64,000 nt of DNA from Aureivirga sp. CE67. GTDB lineage: Bacteria; Bacteroidota; Bacteroidia; Flavobacteriales; Flavobacteriaceae. The stretch spans positions 434,001-498,000 of the forward strand of contig NZ_JADOTV010000001.1 in assembly GCF_015767245.1 (NCBI RefSeq), given 5' to 3'. Positions 11,667-21,533 of this stretch are shown one piece after another (position 1 is the first letter of the stretch; every line of letters starts with the position of its first letter). The notes beneath the pieces were generated by a model. That model worked only from the letters and a program-made list of their open reading frames with translations. It searched no databases and was not told where the DNA came from. The translations under genes were made by a program, and so were the position numbers.

Positions 11667-11686
11667 CTTCTTACTATTTAATTAGT

Positions 11687-11956
11687 TTACCAACTTGCTT
11701 TTTTAACTCCTGGTATTAATCCTTGATTTGCCATTTCACGGAAAGTCACACGAGAAATTCCGAATTGACGCATATACCCTTTTGGTCTTCCTGTTAATTT
11801 ACAACGATTGTGTAAACGTACTGGTGAAGCATTTTTAGGTAACTTTTGTAAACCTTCATAGTCTCCAGCAGCTTTTAACGCTTTTCTTTTCTCAGCGTAC
11901 TTATCAACAGTTTTTTGTCTTTTAACCTCACGGGCTTTCATTGATTCTTTAGCCAT
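11687..11956 (-). CDS. rpsN: 30S ribosomal protein S14, long zinc-free type
   Basis: 89 residues, the long (C-minus) type. Ends [19 protein letters not shown]...[11 protein letters not shown], the family signature. Only one cysteine is present, so the zinc ribbon of the short C-plus type is absent. Together with the C-minus L36 this points to low zinc demand of the ribosome. Only 3 bases after rplE. Confidence 0.97.
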   Translation of the reverse strand: MAKESMKAREVKRQKTVDKYAEKRKALKAAGDYEGLQKLPKNASPVRLHNRCKLTGRPKGYMRQFGISRVTFREMANQGLIPGVKKASW

Positions 11957-11959
11957 TCC

Positions 11960-12511
11960 TTAACTCTTTTTAAATGGTAATCCTAATTCGCCTAATAATG
12001 ATTTTGCTTCCTTGTCCGTTTGAGCAGATGTTACGAAAGTAATATCCATCCCTCCAATTTTGTTTACTTTGTCAATATCAATTTCTGGGAAAATGATTTG
12101 CTCAGTAATACCTAAATTGTAGTTTCCACGTCCGTCAAAACCGTTCGCTTTAATACCGTCAAAATCTCTTACACGTGGTAATGAGATAGTGATTAATCTA
12201 TCTAAGAATTCATACATTCTTTCTCCTCTTAACGTAACTTTTGCTCCAATTGGCATCCCTTTACGTAATTTGAAAGTTGCAACATCCTTCTTAGAAATAG
12301 TTGCTACTGCTTTTTGACCTGTAATTTTAGTCAATTCTTCAACAGCGTGATCTATTAATTTTTTATCGGCAACTGCAGCACCAACACCTTTAGAAACAAC
12401 AATCTTTTCTAATTTTGGTACTTGCATTACATTTTTGTATCCGAATTCTTCTGTAAGAGCAGAAATTATTCTACTCTTATATTCTCCTTTAAGTCTTGGT
12501 ATATAACTCAT
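11960..12511 (-). CDS. rplE: 50S ribosomal protein L5
   Basis: 183 residues. 5S rRNA-binding protein of the central protuberance. Shows [41 protein letters not shown] and [23 protein letters not shown], all typical. Two bases after rplX; four-gene close spacing suggests coupled translation. Confidence 0.98.
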   Translation of the reverse strand: MSYIPRLKGEYKSRIISALTEEFGYKNVMQVPKLEKIVVSKGVGAAVADKKLIDHAVEELTKITGQKAVATISKKDVATFKLRKGMPIGAKVTLRGERMYEFLDRLITISLPRVRDFDGIKANGFDGRGNYNLGITEQIIFPEIDIDKVNKIGGMDITFVTSAQTDKEAKSLLGELGLPFKKS

Positions 12512-12513
12512 GA

Positions 12514-12822
12514 TTATATAGCTTTATCAGATTTTTTTGAAACCCTAACTTTTTTATCACCTTCCATTTTAAACTTAACTTTAGTAGTTTCTCCGTTTTC
12601 TACTAACATTAAGTTTGAAATATGTAAAGAAGCTTCTTTCTTTACAATTCCTCCTTGTGGACTTTGAGCGCTAGGTTTAGTATGCTTAGATATCATGTTA
12701 ACACCTTCAACAATAGCTCTGTTTTTTGCTGGGAAAACTCTTGAAACTTTTCCTTCTTCACCTTTGTGATCTCCAGCAATAACTCTTACTAAATCTCCTG
12801 ATTTGATCTTTAATTTTGCCAT
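12514..12822 (-). CDS. rplX: 50S ribosomal protein L24
   Basis: 102 residues, an early 50S assembly initiator. The KOW motif is visible in [25 protein letters not shown], followed by [14 protein letters not shown]. Lies between rplN (15 bases) and rplE (2 bases). Confidence 0.98.
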   Translation of the reverse strand: MAKLKIKSGDLVRVIAGDHKGEEGKVSRVFPAKNRAIVEGVNMISKHTKPSAQSPQGGIVKKEASLHISNLMLVENGETTKVKFKMEGDKKVRVSKKSDKAI

Positions 12823-12837
12823 TTTACTCTAAATTTA

Positions 12838-13206
12838 TTAAAGCACTTCAGGTGCTAATGATACAATTTTCATGAATTGTTTCTCACGAAGTTCTCTAGC
12901 AACTGGACCAAATACACGTGTTCCTCTCATCTCCTCAGTTGGATTTAATAATACACATGCATTGTCATCAAATCTGATATATGATCCGTCTTTACGTCTA
13001 ACTTCTTTCTTTGTACGAACTACAACTGCTCTTGAAACTTGTCCTTTCTTTACGTTTCCGTTAGGTGCAGCATCCTTTACAGTAACTACAATTTTATCAC
13101 CAACAGAAGCGTAACGTTTTTTTGTTCCTCCTAAAACGCGGATAACTAAAACCTCTTTAGCTCCAGTATTATCTGCTACTCTTAATCTTGATTCAGTCTG
13201 TAACAT
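12838..13206 (-). CDS. rplN: 50S ribosomal protein L14
   Basis: 122 residues, exact family length. Starts [27 protein letters not shown]; the signature [11 protein letters not shown] and C-terminal [18 protein letters not shown] are present. Binds 23S rRNA and contacts the 30S subunit at the interface. Two bases after rpsQ. Confidence 0.98.
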   Translation of the reverse strand: MLQTESRLRVADNTGAKEVLVIRVLGGTKKRYASVGDKIVVTVKDAAPNGNVKKGQVSRAVVVRTKKEVRRKDGSYIRFDDNACVLLNPTEEMRGTRVFGPVARELREKQFMKIVSLAPEVL

Positions 13207-13208
13207 AA

Positions 13209-13466
13209 TTATTTAGCTCTTTCAATGATTTCTACTAATCTCCAACGTTTAGATTTACTCATTGGACGTGTCTCCATTATCTTAACAGTGTCTCCAATGT
13301 TACAATCATTTGTCTCATCGTGTGCAACATATTTTTTTGTCTTTAACACGAATTTACCGTACATAGGGTGTTTTACTCTTGTTACCTCTGAAACAACGAT
13401 AGATTTCTCCATTTTGTTACTTGTAACTACACCTATTCTCTCTTTTCTAAGATTTCTTTTTTCCAT
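13209..13466 (-). CDS. rpsQ: 30S ribosomal protein S17
   Basis: 85 residues, OB-fold primary 16S rRNA binder. Shows [22 protein letters not shown] and the signature [23 protein letters not shown]. Two bases before rplN and 14 after rpmC. Confidence 0.98.
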   Translation of the reverse strand: MEKRNLRKERIGVVTSNKMEKSIVVSEVTRVKHPMYGKFVLKTKKYVAHDETNDCNIGDTVKIMETRPMSKSKRWRLVEIIERAK

Positions 13467-13480
13467 CTTGTCGAGTACAA

Positions 13481-13672
13481 TTATTGTAATTCTCTTTTAG
13501 TTAATTCCGTAGCAATTTTTGCCACAGTTCTTCTAAGGGCTCTGATTTGCATTGGAGCGTCCAATGGTGAAATTGTATGAGCCATCTTCAGATCAGTATA
13601 ATCCTTTTTCAACGCACTAAGTTTATCTTGTAACTCAGCTGTTGATAATTCTTTTATTTCTGATTGTTTCAT
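13481..13672 (-). CDS. rpmC: 50S ribosomal protein L29
   Basis: 63 residues, two-helix protein at the peptide exit tunnel. [25 protein letters not shown] and the C-terminal [15 protein letters not shown] match the family. Twelve bases after rplP, conserved L16-L29-S17 order. Confidence 0.97.
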   Translation of the reverse strand: MKQSEIKELSTAELQDKLSALKKDYTDLKMAHTISPLDAPMQIRALRRTVAKIATELTKRELQ

Positions 13673-13684
13673 TTCTTAAATCAA

Positions 13685-14113
13685 TTAAGCGTTATCAAAA
13701 TCCCTAGCTACAACAAACTTAGTCTTTACTGGAAGTTTTTGTGCCGCTAAACGTAAAGCCTCTTTTGCGATTTCCATTGGTACTCCACCAACTTCAAACA
13801 TGATTCTTCCTGGTTTAACTACAGCAACAAAATATTCTGGAGCTCCCTTACCTTTACCCATACGTACTTCTAAAGGCTTTTTAGTAATTGGCTTGTCTGG
13901 GAATATTTTAATCCATAATTGTCCCTCTCTCTTCATGTAACGAGTAGCTGCGATACGCGCTGCCTCGATTTGGCGAGCTGTAATCAAATCTTGTTCTAAA
14001 GCTTTGATACCGAACATTCCATTTGAAAGTTGATGCCCTCTTTGAGAGTTTCCTTTCATGTTCCCTTTCGCCTTCTGTACTTTACGATATTTTACTCTTT
14101 TTGGCTGTAACAT
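13685..14113 (-). CDS. rplP: 50S ribosomal protein L16
   Basis: 142 residues. Shapes the A-site finger region of the 50S subunit. Starts [21 protein letters not shown]; family signatures [22 protein letters not shown] and [21 protein letters not shown] are clear. Twenty-one bases after rpsC. Confidence 0.98.
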   Translation of the reverse strand: MLQPKRVKYRKVQKAKGNMKGNSQRGHQLSNGMFGIKALEQDLITARQIEAARIAATRYMKREGQLWIKIFPDKPITKKPLEVRMGKGKGAPEYFVAVVKPGRIMFEVGGVPMEIAKEALRLAAQKLPVKTKFVVARDFDNA

Positions 14114-14134
14114 CTTAAATACTAAATTTTAAAA

Positions 14135-14845
14135 TTATTTTCTACGACGAGATTTTTGATTTCTACCTGATTTACCTCCTTGTTTCTTAGATAATCCTAC
14201 TAATGGAGATAATTCTCTTTTACCATAAACCTCACCTTTCATGATCCATACTTTAACTCCGATTCTTCCGTAAGTAGTATGAGATTCAACAAGTGCATAA
14301 TCAATATCAGCTCTAAAAGTAGAAAGAGGGATTCTACCTTCTTTATAGTGCTCAGAACGTGCCATTTCAGCTCCGTTTAAACGACCTGAAATTTGAACTT
14401 TGATCCCTTCTGCGTTCATACGCATTGCAGCAGCAATAGCCATCTTGATTGCTCTTCTGTATGAAATACGATTTTCAATCTGACGAGCAATAGAAGCAGC
14501 TACTAAATTTGCATCAAGTTCTGGACGCTTGATTTCAAAGATATTAATTTGTACTTCTTTGTTTGTAATTTTCTTAAGCTCCTCTTTAATCTTGTCTACC
14601 TCTTGTCCACCTTTTCCGATAATGATACCAGGTCTAGCAGTAGTGATAGTAACGGTTACAAGTTTAAGTGTACGCTCAATAATAATTCTAGAAACACTTG
14701 CTTTATATAATCTTGCGCTAAGATATTTTCTAATTTTCGCGTCTTCAGCAATCTTATCACCGTAGTTGTTTCCTCCGTACCAGTTAGATTCCCATCCTCT
14801 GATGATTCCTAAACGATTTCCTATTGGATTAGTCTTTTGTCCCAT
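14135..14845 (-). CDS. rpsC: 30S ribosomal protein S3
   Basis: 236 residues. mRNA entry-channel protein with helicase activity. Starts [22 protein letters not shown]; the KH domain shows [20 protein letters not shown] and the C-terminal domain shows [34 protein letters not shown] basic tail ends [10 protein letters not shown]. Twelve bases after rplV. Confidence 0.98.
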   Translation of the reverse strand: MGQKTNPIGNRLGIIRGWESNWYGGNNYGDKIAEDAKIRKYLSARLYKASVSRIIIERTLKLVTVTITTARPGIIIGKGGQEVDKIKEELKKITNKEVQINIFEIKRPELDANLVAASIARQIENRISYRRAIKMAIAAAMRMNAEGIKVQISGRLNGAEMARSEHYKEGRIPLSTFRADIDYALVESHTTYGRIGVKVWIMKGEVYGKRELSPLVGLSKKQGGKSGRNQKSRRRK

Positions 14846-14857
14846 TTCTACTTATGA

Positions 14858-15265
14858 TTAATTGCTTTCAACATTTTTATTACCTAACACCATAGTCACG
14901 TGATTAGAACGTTTTCTAATTCTATGTGCACGACCTTGTGGTGCTGGTCTTAATCTTTTTAACATCGCTGCGCTGTCAACATATATTTCTTTAACGTATA
15001 ATTCAGCATCCTCAATGCTTAAATCTTCGTTTTTAGCTTGCCAGTTTGCAATTGCAGATAATAATAATTTCTCTAAGTTTACTGAAGATGCTTTAGGATT
15101 AAATTTTAAAATCTGTAAAGCTTTCTCTACTTCAACTCCTCTAATTAAATCTGCCACCAAACGCATTTTTCTTGGTGATGTAGGACAGCCATTAAGCTTT
15201 GCAAAAGCAGTATGCTTTTTTGCTTCTTTTATCTGTTGTGCTCTTAATTTTTTACGAACTCCCAT
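14858..15265 (-). CDS. rplV: 50S ribosomal protein L22
   Basis: 135 residues, slightly long because of an N-terminal basic extension [20 protein letters not shown]. The core shows [17 protein letters not shown] and the tunnel-lining beta hairpin with [24 protein letters not shown]. Lies between rpsS and rpsC. Confidence 0.98.
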   Translation of the reverse strand: MGVRKKLRAQQIKEAKKHTAFAKLNGCPTSPRKMRLVADLIRGVEVEKALQILKFNPKASSVNLEKLLLSAIANWQAKNEDLSIEDAELYVKEIYVDSAAMLKRLRPAPQGRAHRIRKRSNHVTMVLGNKNVESN

Positions 15266-15274
15266 GATTTCCTA

Positions 15275-15556
15275 CTATTTTTTACCTTTATTTTTCTTAT
15301 CCGCACCGTGTCCTCTAAATGAACGAGTTGGTGAAAATTCTCCTAATTTATGACCTACCATATTCTCTGTTACATATACAGGAACGAATTGACGTCCGTT
15401 ATGTACAGCGATAGTTTGCCCAACAAAATCAGGTGTAATCATTGATGCTCTAGACCATGTCTTGATCACAGATTTCTTACCTGACTCAATATTTGCTTGA
15501 ACTTTCTTATCTAAACTAATAGATACGAATGGTCCTTTCTTTAATGAACGTGCCAT
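15275..15556 (-). CDS. rpsS: 30S ribosomal protein S19
   Basis: 93 residues. Head protein near the A site. [43 protein letters not shown] and [23 protein letters not shown] are the family signatures. Seven bases after rplB. Confidence 0.98.
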   Translation of the reverse strand: MARSLKKGPFVSISLDKKVQANIESGKKSVIKTWSRASMITPDFVGQTIAVHNGRQFVPVYVTENMVGHKLGEFSPTRSFRGHGADKKNKGKK

Positions 15557-15563
15557 ATCTTAA

Positions 15564-16388
15564 TTATTTTTTTCTACGTTCTATAATATACTTGTTACTC
15601 GCCTTAGTCTTAGATCTTGTCTTGAATCCTTTAGCAGGTACTCCATTTCTAGATCTTGGATGTCCTCCAGAAGAACGTCCTTCACCACCTCCCATTGGGT
15701 GATCAACTGGGTTCATACGAACAGGGTTCGTTCTTGGTCTTCTTCCTAACCATCTGCTTCTACCTGCTTTACCAGATACTAATAACTGGTGATCTGAGTT
15801 AGAAACAACTCCGATAGTAGCGTAACAAGTTACAAGGATTAATCTAGTCTCTCCTGATGGTAACTTTACTGTAGCATACTTACCATCTCTCGCCATTAAT
15901 TGAGCAAAAGAACCTGCACTACGAGCCATAATAGCTCCTTGTCCTGGTCTTAACTCGATACAAGAAATTGTAGTTCCTAAAGGTATATTGCTTAAAGGCA
16001 TAGTATTTCCAATCTCTGGAGCTACTTCTTCACCTGAAACAACAGTTTGACCAACTTTTAAACCACCTTGTGCGATGATATAACGCTTCTCACCATCTAC
16101 ATAGTTTAATAAAGCGATAAAAGCAGTACGATTTGGATCGTACTCAATAGTTTTTACTGTTGCAGGTACACCATGCTTATCTCTTTTGAAATCGATAATA
16201 CGGTATTTTTTCTTATGACCACCACCTAAGTAGCGCATAGTCATTTTACCTTTGTTGTTTCGACCACCAGATCTTTTTTTCGGAGCTAATAAACTTTTCT
16301 CCGGCTTGTCAGTAGTAATGGCGTCGAAACCATTTACTACTCTAAAACGCTGACCTGGCGTTACTGGTTTTAATTTTCTAACTGACAT
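15564..16388 (-). CDS. rplB: 50S ribosomal protein L2
   Basis: 274 residues, usual length. Universally conserved 23S rRNA binder required for subunit joining and peptidyl-transferase assembly. Shows [43 protein letters not shown] and the C-terminal signature [17 protein letters not shown], including the critical histidine. Thirteen bases after rplW. Confidence 0.99.
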   Translation of the reverse strand: MSVRKLKPVTPGQRFRVVNGFDAITTDKPEKSLLAPKKRSGGRNNKGKMTMRYLGGGHKKKYRIIDFKRDKHGVPATVKTIEYDPNRTAFIALLNYVDGEKRYIIAQGGLKVGQTVVSGEEVAPEIGNTMPLSNIPLGTTISCIELRPGQGAIMARSAGSFAQLMARDGKYATVKLPSGETRLILVTCYATIGVVSNSDHQLLVSGKAGRSRWLGRRPRTNPVRMNPVDHPMGGGEGRSSGGHPRSRNGVPAKGFKTRSKTKASNKYIIERRKK

Positions 16389-16401
16389 TTGTTATCTTCT
16401 C

Positions 16402-16692
16402 TTAGATATTGTTATAAAAATCAATAGTTTCTCCTTCTGCTAACTGAACAATTGCTTTTTTGTATCCTCCTTTAACAGCCTCAGACATACCTTTTTTAGT
16501 ATACTTTGTTGTTCTTTGAGTAGGATAGTTCATTGTTCTTACAGCCTCAACTGAAACTCCGTAAGTAGTTTCAACTGCAGCCTTAATTTGAATTTTATTA
16601 GCATTCTTGTTTACAACAAAACCATAACGATTATTTAATTCGCTATCGTTTGTTATCTTTTCCGTAATAATAGGTTTAATTAAAATACTCAT
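16402..16692 (-). CDS. rplW: 50S ribosomal protein L23
   Basis: 96 residues. Exit-tunnel rim protein, docking site for trigger factor and SRP. Starts MSILIKPIITEKITNDSE; core YGFVVNKNANKIQIKAAVE matches the family. Nine bases after rplD. Confidence 0.97.
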   Translation of the reverse strand: MSILIKPIITEKITNDSELNNRYGFVVNKNANKIQIKAAVETTYGVSVEAVRTMNYPTQRTTKYTKKGMSEAVKGGYKKAIVQLAEGETIDFYNNI

Positions 16693-16701
16693 TGCGTTGA
16701 C

Positions 16702-17331
16702 CTATTTGCTTAAATTTGATTCAATTCCTTCCACAGTACTTTCTAAAAGTACAACCTTGTTAGCATTCAAAATTTCGTAAGTACTTAATAATGAGCTATT
16801 TACAGATTTTACCTTTTTCAAATTACGTGACGACAAATATACATTATTATTTGATTCACCCAACACAAAAAGAGATTTAATATTATCTAACTCAAATGTT
16901 TTCAAAATATTAACAAATTTCTTTGTACTTGGAGTTTCTAAATTAAAATCTTCAACTACTAATAAATTGTTCTCTTTTGCTTGAATACTTAATGCAGATT
17001 TACGAGCTAATCTCTTTAAGTTTTTGTTTAATTTGAAAGAGTAGTTTCTTGGTCTTGGTCCAAAAATTCTACCTCCTCCTCTAAACACAGGAGATTTGAT
17101 AGATCCTGCACGTGCAGTACCTGTTCCTTTTTGCTTCTTAATTTTTCTTGTACTACCAGCGATCTCAGCTCTTTCTTTAGCTTTGTGAGTTCCTTGTCTT
17201 CTATTTGCTAAGTGTTGCTTAACATCTAAATAGATTGCATGATCATTCGGCTCGATAGCAAAGATAGAATCAGAAAGTTCTACTTGTCTTCCTGTTTCTT
17301 TTCCATTTATATCTAAAACTGCTACTTTCAT
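16702..17331 (-). CDS. rplD: 50S ribosomal protein L4
   Basis: 209 residues. Tunnel-constriction protein and, in E. coli, repressor of the S10 operon. Shows GTGTARAGSIKSPVFRGGGRIFGPRPR, the tunnel loop, and KLNKNLKRLARKSALS. Its ATG overlaps the rplC stop by one base (TAATG). The hairpin in the rpsJ-rplC spacer could be a target for L4, but nothing here proves it. Confidence 0.98.
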   Translation of the reverse strand: MKVAVLDINGKETGRQVELSDSIFAIEPNDHAIYLDVKQHLANRRQGTHKAKERAEIAGSTRKIKKQKGTGTARAGSIKSPVFRGGGRIFGPRPRNYSFKLNKNLKRLARKSALSIQAKENNLLVVEDFNLETPSTKKFVNILKTFELDNIKSLFVLGESNNNVYLSSRNLKKVKSVNSSLLSTYEILNANKVVLLESTVEGIESNLSK

Positions 17332-17948
17332 TATTTTTCAATGATTAGGTAAGAGTTTTTGTGTCCAGGAACTGCTCCTTTAACTACTAATAAATTCTTA
17401 TCAGCTACTACTTTTAAAACTCTTAAGTTTTGAACTTTAACTTTATCTCCACCCATTCTTCCTGCCATACGCATTCCTTTGAATACTCTTGCAGGATAAG
17501 ATGCAGCTCCAATAGAACCAGGTGCTCTTAAACGGTTATGCTGACCGTGAGTTGCTTGTCCAACTCCAGCAAATCCGTGACGTTTTACAACCCCTTGGAA
17601 TCCTTTACCTTTAGAAACTCCTGATACATCAACGAATTCCCCTTCAGCAAAGTGCTCAACAGTGATTGAATCACCTAATTTATATTCTTCTTCAAATCCT
17701 TGAAATTCAACAACTCTCTTCTTAGCAGTAGTTCCTGCTTTTTTGAAGTGACCTTCTAAAGCTTTTGTAGTATGCTTTTCAGATTTGTCATCGAAACCAA
17801 GTTGTAACGCATTATACCCGTCAACCTCTTCGGTTCTGACTTGGGTAACCACACAAGGACCAGCTTCTATAACTGTACATGGAATATTTTTTCCATTTTC
17901 GTCAAAAAGACTAGTCATCCCGATTTTTCTTCCTATTAACCCAGACAT
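17331..17948 (-). CDS. rplC: 50S ribosomal protein L3
   Basis: 205 residues. Early assembly protein near the peptidyl-transferase centre. [20 protein letters not shown] and the family signature [20 protein letters not shown], followed by [23 protein letters not shown], are clear. Preceded by an 89-base spacer with an 11-bp hairpin, the longest gap in this part of the operon. Confidence 0.98.
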   Translation of the reverse strand: MSGLIGRKIGMTSLFDENGKNIPCTVIEAGPCVVTQVRTEEVDGYNALQLGFDDKSEKHTTKALEGHFKKAGTTAKKRVVEFQGFEEEYKLGDSITVEHFAEGEFVDVSGVSKGKGFQGVVKRHGFAGVGQATHGQHNRLRAPGSIGAASYPARVFKGMRMAGRMGGDKVKVQNLRVLKVVADKNLLVVKGAVPGHKNSYLIIEK

Positions 17949-17990
17949 TATTTATAAAATTTATTATTATTTATTATTATTTCGCAGAAG

Positions 17991-18016
17991 AAGTTACCTA
18001 GAAACCTAGGTAACTT
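17991..18016 (-). promoter_or_regulatory. Hairpin in the rpsJ-rplC spacer (attenuator or regulatory RNA candidate)
   Basis: On the minus-strand transcript AAGTTACCTAG pairs perfectly with CTAGGTAACTT (11 bp) across the 4-base loop GTTT. It starts 21 bases after the rpsJ stop and ends 42 bases before the rplC ATG. No T run follows on the minus strand; instead an ATAATAATAA direct-repeat stretch leads into rplC. It may act as an attenuator, processing site or ribosomal-protein binding site. Confidence 0.55.
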
Positions 18017-18037
18017 TTATTCTACTTTTGTTTTTTA

Positions 18038-18343
18038 TCAAACTTTGATTTCCACTTCAACTCCTGAAGGTAATTCCAATTTCATTAAAGCATCAATAGT
18101 CTTAGAAGAAGAACTATAGATATCTAATAATCTTTTGTAAGAACTTAATTGGAATTGCTCTCTAGATTTCTTGTTTACGTGTGGAGAACGTAATACAGTG
18201 AAAATCTTTTTATTTGTTGGTAAAGGAATTGGCCCGTTAATAACAGCTCCTGTATTCTTTACTGTCTTTACGATTTTCTCAGCAGATTTGTCTACTAAGT
18301 TGTGATCGTATGATTTTAATTTTATTCTGATTTTTTGACTCAT
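18038..18343 (-). CDS. rpsJ: 30S ribosomal protein S10
   Basis: 101 residues. Head protein and transcription antitermination factor NusE. Shows [50 protein letters not shown], the family signature. Eighteen bases after fusA; tuf, which often lies between fusA and rpsJ, is not here. Confidence 0.98.
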   Translation of the reverse strand: MSQKIRIKLKSYDHNLVDKSAEKIVKTVKNTGAVINGPIPLPTNKKIFTVLRSPHVNKKSREQFQLSSYKRLLDIYSSSSKTIDALMKLELPSGVEVEIKV

Positions 18344-18361
18344 TGTTTCTAACTTTAGCTA

Positions 18362-20485
18362 TTAACCTTTCGCTTTCTCAATTACTTCCTCTTGGATGTT
18401 AGAAGGAGTTTGTGCATAGTGAGAGAATACCATTGATGATGTTGCTCTACCTGATGTTAATGTTCTTAATGTAGTTACATATCCAAACATTTCAGATAAT
18501 GGAACATCAGCTCTTACAACTTTAGCTCCAGACTTATCATCCATACTATTCACTTGTCCTCTACGACGGTTTAAATCTCCTACTACATCTCCCATGTTCT
18601 CTTCTGGAGTAACAACTTCTAAACTCATGATTGGCTCTAAGATCACAGCACCTGCAGCTTTCGCTCCAGACTTATATCCTAACTTAGCAGCTAATTCGAA
18701 AGAAAGTTGATCTGAATCCACAGGGTGGAAAGATCCATCCTTAAGAGTAACTTTCATAGAATCCATTACGAATCCAGCTAAAGGTCCATTTTGCATTGCC
18801 TCTTTGAATCCTTTTTCTACTGAAGGAATGAATTCTTTAGGAATACGTCCACCTTTAATCTCATCAACAAACTGTAAACCTGGTCCTTTGAAGTCTTCAT
18901 CAGCTTTACCCATTTCGAATACGATATCTCCAAATTTACCACGTCCTCCAGATTGCTTCTTATAAGTCTCTCTAAGTTCTGTAGTATTCATGAATGCTTC
19001 TTTGTACTCTACTTGTGGCTCACCTTGAGTTACTTCAACTTTGAACTCACGTTTTAAACGGTCAACGATGATATCTAAGTGAAGCTCTCCCATTCCTGAA
19101 ATTACTGTTTGACCTGAAGCCTCATCAGTTTTTACTTGGAATGTTGGATCTTCTTCTGCTAATTTAGCTAAAGCTAAACCTAATTTTTCAACATCAGCTT
19201 TAGTTTTTGGCTCAACAGCAATACCAATTACTGGATCAGGGAAATCCATACTTTCTAATACAATAGGAGCTTCTTGAGCACATAATGTATCTCCAGTTTT
19301 GATATCCTTAAATCCTACAGCAGCTCCAATATCTCCAGCTTCGATATACTCGATAGCGTTTTGTTTATTTGAGTGCATTTGGTAGATACGAGAAATACGT
19401 TCTTTTTTACCAGAACGAGAATTCCAAACGTAAGATCCTGCATCTAATCTTCCAGAATAAGCACGGAAGAAAGCTAAACGTCCTACGAAAGGATCTGTAG
19501 CAATCTTAAATGCTAATGCTGAGAAAGGATCATTTACATCTGGTTTACGAGAAGTTTCCTCTTCAGTCTTAGGGTTAGTTCCTACAATATCATCTTTATC
19601 TAAAGGAGAAGGTAAATATCTACAAACTGCGTCTAATAAGAATTGAACTCCTTTATTTTTAAATGCAGATCCACAGATCATTGGAATGATAGCCATATCC
19701 ATTACAGCAGCTCTTAAAGCAGCATGTACTTCATCTTCTGTAATTGAATCTTCATCTTCCATAAACTTCTCTAAAAGATTGTCATCATAAGCAGCAACCT
19801 CCTCGATTAATAAAGCCCTGTACTCAGCAGCTTCTTCTTTTAAGTCTTCAGGAATTTCAATAATATCAAAAGTAGATCCTTTAGTTTCATCATGCCATAC
19901 AATAGCTCTGTTTTTAACTAAATCAATCACTCCTCTAAAATCAGCTTCATCTCCAATTGGTAAAACAATAGGAACAGCATTAGAACCTAACATTTCTTTA
20001 ACTTGTTTACACACGTTTAAGAAGTTAGCTCCCTGACGGTCCATCTTGTTTACAAATCCCATTCTTGGAACTTTGTAGTTATCAGCTAATCTCCAGTTAG
20101 TTTCAGATTGAGGCTCAACACCATCAACTGCACTAAATAAGAAAACTAATCCATCAAGAACTCTCAAAGAACGGTTTACCTCTACTGTAAAGTCAACGTG
20201 ACCTGGAGTATCAATAATGTTAAAGTGGTATCCTTTAGCATCACTAGTTGGCTTCCCGTTTTCAGTTGGGAACTGCCAAGTACAAGTAGTTGCAGCAGAT
20301 GTAATTGTAATTCCTCTTTCTTGCTCTTGTTCCATCCAGTCCATTGTAGCAGCACCATCATGTACTTCTCCAATTTTATGAGAAACTCCAGTATAATAAA
20401 GGACACGTTCTGTTGTTGTAGTCTTACCAGCATCAATATGCGCAGCAATACCAATATTTCTTGTGTATTTTAAATCTCTTGCCAT
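18362..20485 (-). CDS. fusA: Elongation factor G
   Basis: 707 residues, full length for EF-G. Translocation and ribosome-recycling GTPase. G1 motif [17 protein letters not shown], switch [11 protein letters not shown]4 NKMD ([12 protein letters not shown]), domain IV with GGRGKFGDI and the tip region, and domain V. Lies 12 bases after rpsG in the str block. It has the features of a canonical translational EF-G; a second, divergent copy elsewhere in the genome cannot be judged from the window. Confidence 0.98.
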   Translation of the reverse strand: MARDLKYTRNIGIAAHIDAGKTTTTERVLYYTGVSHKIGEVHDGAATMDWMEQEQERGITITSAATTCTWQFPTENGKPTSDAKGYHFNIIDTPGHVDFTVEVNRSLRVLDGLVFLFSAVDGVEPQSETNWRLADNYKVPRMGFVNKMDRQGANFLNVCKQVKEMLGSNAVPIVLPIGDEADFRGVIDLVKNRAIVWHDETKGSTFDIIEIPEDLKEEAAEYRALLIEEVAAYDDNLLEKFMEDEDSITEDEVHAALRAAVMDMAIIPMICGSAFKNKGVQFLLDAVCRYLPSPLDKDDIVGTNPKTEEETSRKPDVNDPFSALAFKIATDPFVGRLAFFRAYSGRLDAGSYVWNSRSGKKERISRIYQMHSNKQNAIEYIEAGDIGAAVGFKDIKTGDTLCAQEAPIVLESMDFPDPVIGIAVEPKTKADVEKLGLALAKLAEEDPTFQVKTDEASGQTVISGMGELHLDIIVDRLKREFKVEVTQGEPQVEYKEAFMNTTELRETYKKQSGGRGKFGDIVFEMGKADEDFKGPGLQFVDEIKGGRIPKEFIPSVEKGFKEAMQNGPLAGFVMDSMKVTLKDGSFHPVDSDQLSFELAAKLGYKSGAKAAGAVILEPIMSLEVVTPEENMGDVVGDLNRRRGQVNSMDDKSGAKVVRADVPLSEMFGYVTTLRTLTSGRATSSMVFSHYAQTPSNIQEEVIEKAKG

Positions 20486-20497
20486 GGTTAATTTATA

Positions 20498-20974
20498 TTA
20501 GAATCTAAAGTGTGAGAAAGCTTTATTAGCGTCCGCCATTTTGTGAACATCAACTCTTTTCTTAACAGCAGCACCTTCTTCTTTAGCAGCAGCTAAAATC
20601 TCTGCAGCTAATCTTTGAGCCATTGATTTTTCATTACGCTTTCTAGCGAAAAGAATTAACCATTTAATAGCCATAGATACTTTTCTATCTGGTCTAATTT
20701 GCATTGGAATTTGGAATGTAGCTCCTCCAACACGACGACTACGTACTTCTACGTGAGGCATAACGTTAGATAATGCATCTTTCCAAATTTCTAAACTAGA
20801 TTTTTCTTCATCTTGTTTCTTCGCTTCTACGATATCTAATGCATCGTAAAATACTTTAAAAGCTACAGACTTCTTTCCGTCCCACATTAACATGTTTACG
20901 AATCTTGTTACTAACTGATCGTTAAACTTTGGATCTGGTAAAAGAACTCTTTTTTTCGCTCTTCTTTTTCTCAT
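20498..20974 (-). CDS. rpsG: 30S ribosomal protein S7
   Basis: 158 residues. Nucleates 30S head assembly and lines the E site. [63 protein letters not shown] are typical. Twenty-five bases after rpsL. Confidence 0.98.
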   Translation of the reverse strand: MRKRRAKKRVLLPDPKFNDQLVTRFVNMLMWDGKKSVAFKVFYDALDIVEAKKQDEEKSSLEIWKDALSNVMPHVEVRSRRVGGATFQIPMQIRPDRKVSMAIKWLILFARKRNEKSMAQRLAAEILAAAKEEGAAVKKRVDVHKMADANKAFSHFRF

Positions 20975-20999
20975 GTTGTTTCTTTAAAAAATTAAAAAT

Positions 21000-21374
21000 T
21001 TACTTCTTAGGACGTTTTGTACCATATTTAGATCGACGTTGAGTTCTTCCTTCAACACCAGCAGTATCTAATGCTCCACGAACGATGTGGTATCTTACCC
21101 CTGGTAAATCTTTAACTCTTCCTCCCCTAACTAATACTATCGAGTGCTCTTGTAAATTATGTCCTTCTCCTGGGATGTAAGCATTTACCTCATTACCGTT
21201 AGTTAAACGAACTCTGGCAACTTTACGCATTGCAGAGTTTGGTTTCTTAGGCGTTGTAGTATAAACACGTGTACATACTCCTCTTCTTTGAGGACATGAA
21301 TTTAAAGCAGCCGATTTACTCTTCTTAGTTATTGTGGTTCTTCCCTTGCGTACTAATTGTTGAATAGTTGGCAT
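21000..21374 (-). CDS. rpsL: 30S ribosomal protein S12
   Basis: 124 residues. Decoding-site protein. [49 protein letters not shown] and [17 protein letters not shown] are present. The lysines at the positions that give streptomycin resistance when mutated (KKPNS and RVKDLP) are wild type. First gene of the 30-gene cluster, with a near-consensus promoter 58 bases upstream. Confidence 0.99.
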   Translation of the reverse strand: MPTIQQLVRKGRTTITKKSKSAALNSCPQRRGVCTRVYTTTPKKPNSAMRKVARVRLTNGNEVNAYIPGEGHNLQEHSIVLVRGGRVKDLPGVRYHIVRGALDTAGVEGRTQRRSKYGTKRPKK

Positions 21375-21431
21375 ACTAAAATTATATTAATTACGTTTTT
21401 ATTTTATTAATTCTCTGTTTTTTAGAGTGTG

Positions 21432-21461
21432 CAAATGTATGAATTTTTTCTCTTTAATCAA
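21432..21461 (-). promoter_or_regulatory. Main promoter of the rpsL ribosomal-protein cluster
   Basis: On the minus strand TTG (21459-21461) is followed after 19 bases by TACATTTG (21432-21439), matching both parts of the Bacteroidota housekeeping promoter (TTG-N17-23-TAnnTTTG). The predicted transcript has a leader of about 54 bases before rpsL. Confidence 0.8.
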
Positions 21462-21502
21462 ACTCGATAGTATTAAATTTTAAATTCTTAACATTTTATT
21501 CT

Positions 21503-21510
21503 TACTTTCG
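21503..21510 (+). promoter_or_regulatory. Possible -7 element for the Omp85-type gene
   Basis: TACTTTCG, one mismatch to TAnnTTTG, 23 bases before the GTG start. No TTG at -33. It is divergent from the rpsL promoter. Confidence 0.3.
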
Positions 21511-21533
21511 CAAAAATAACAACAAGTACTTAG

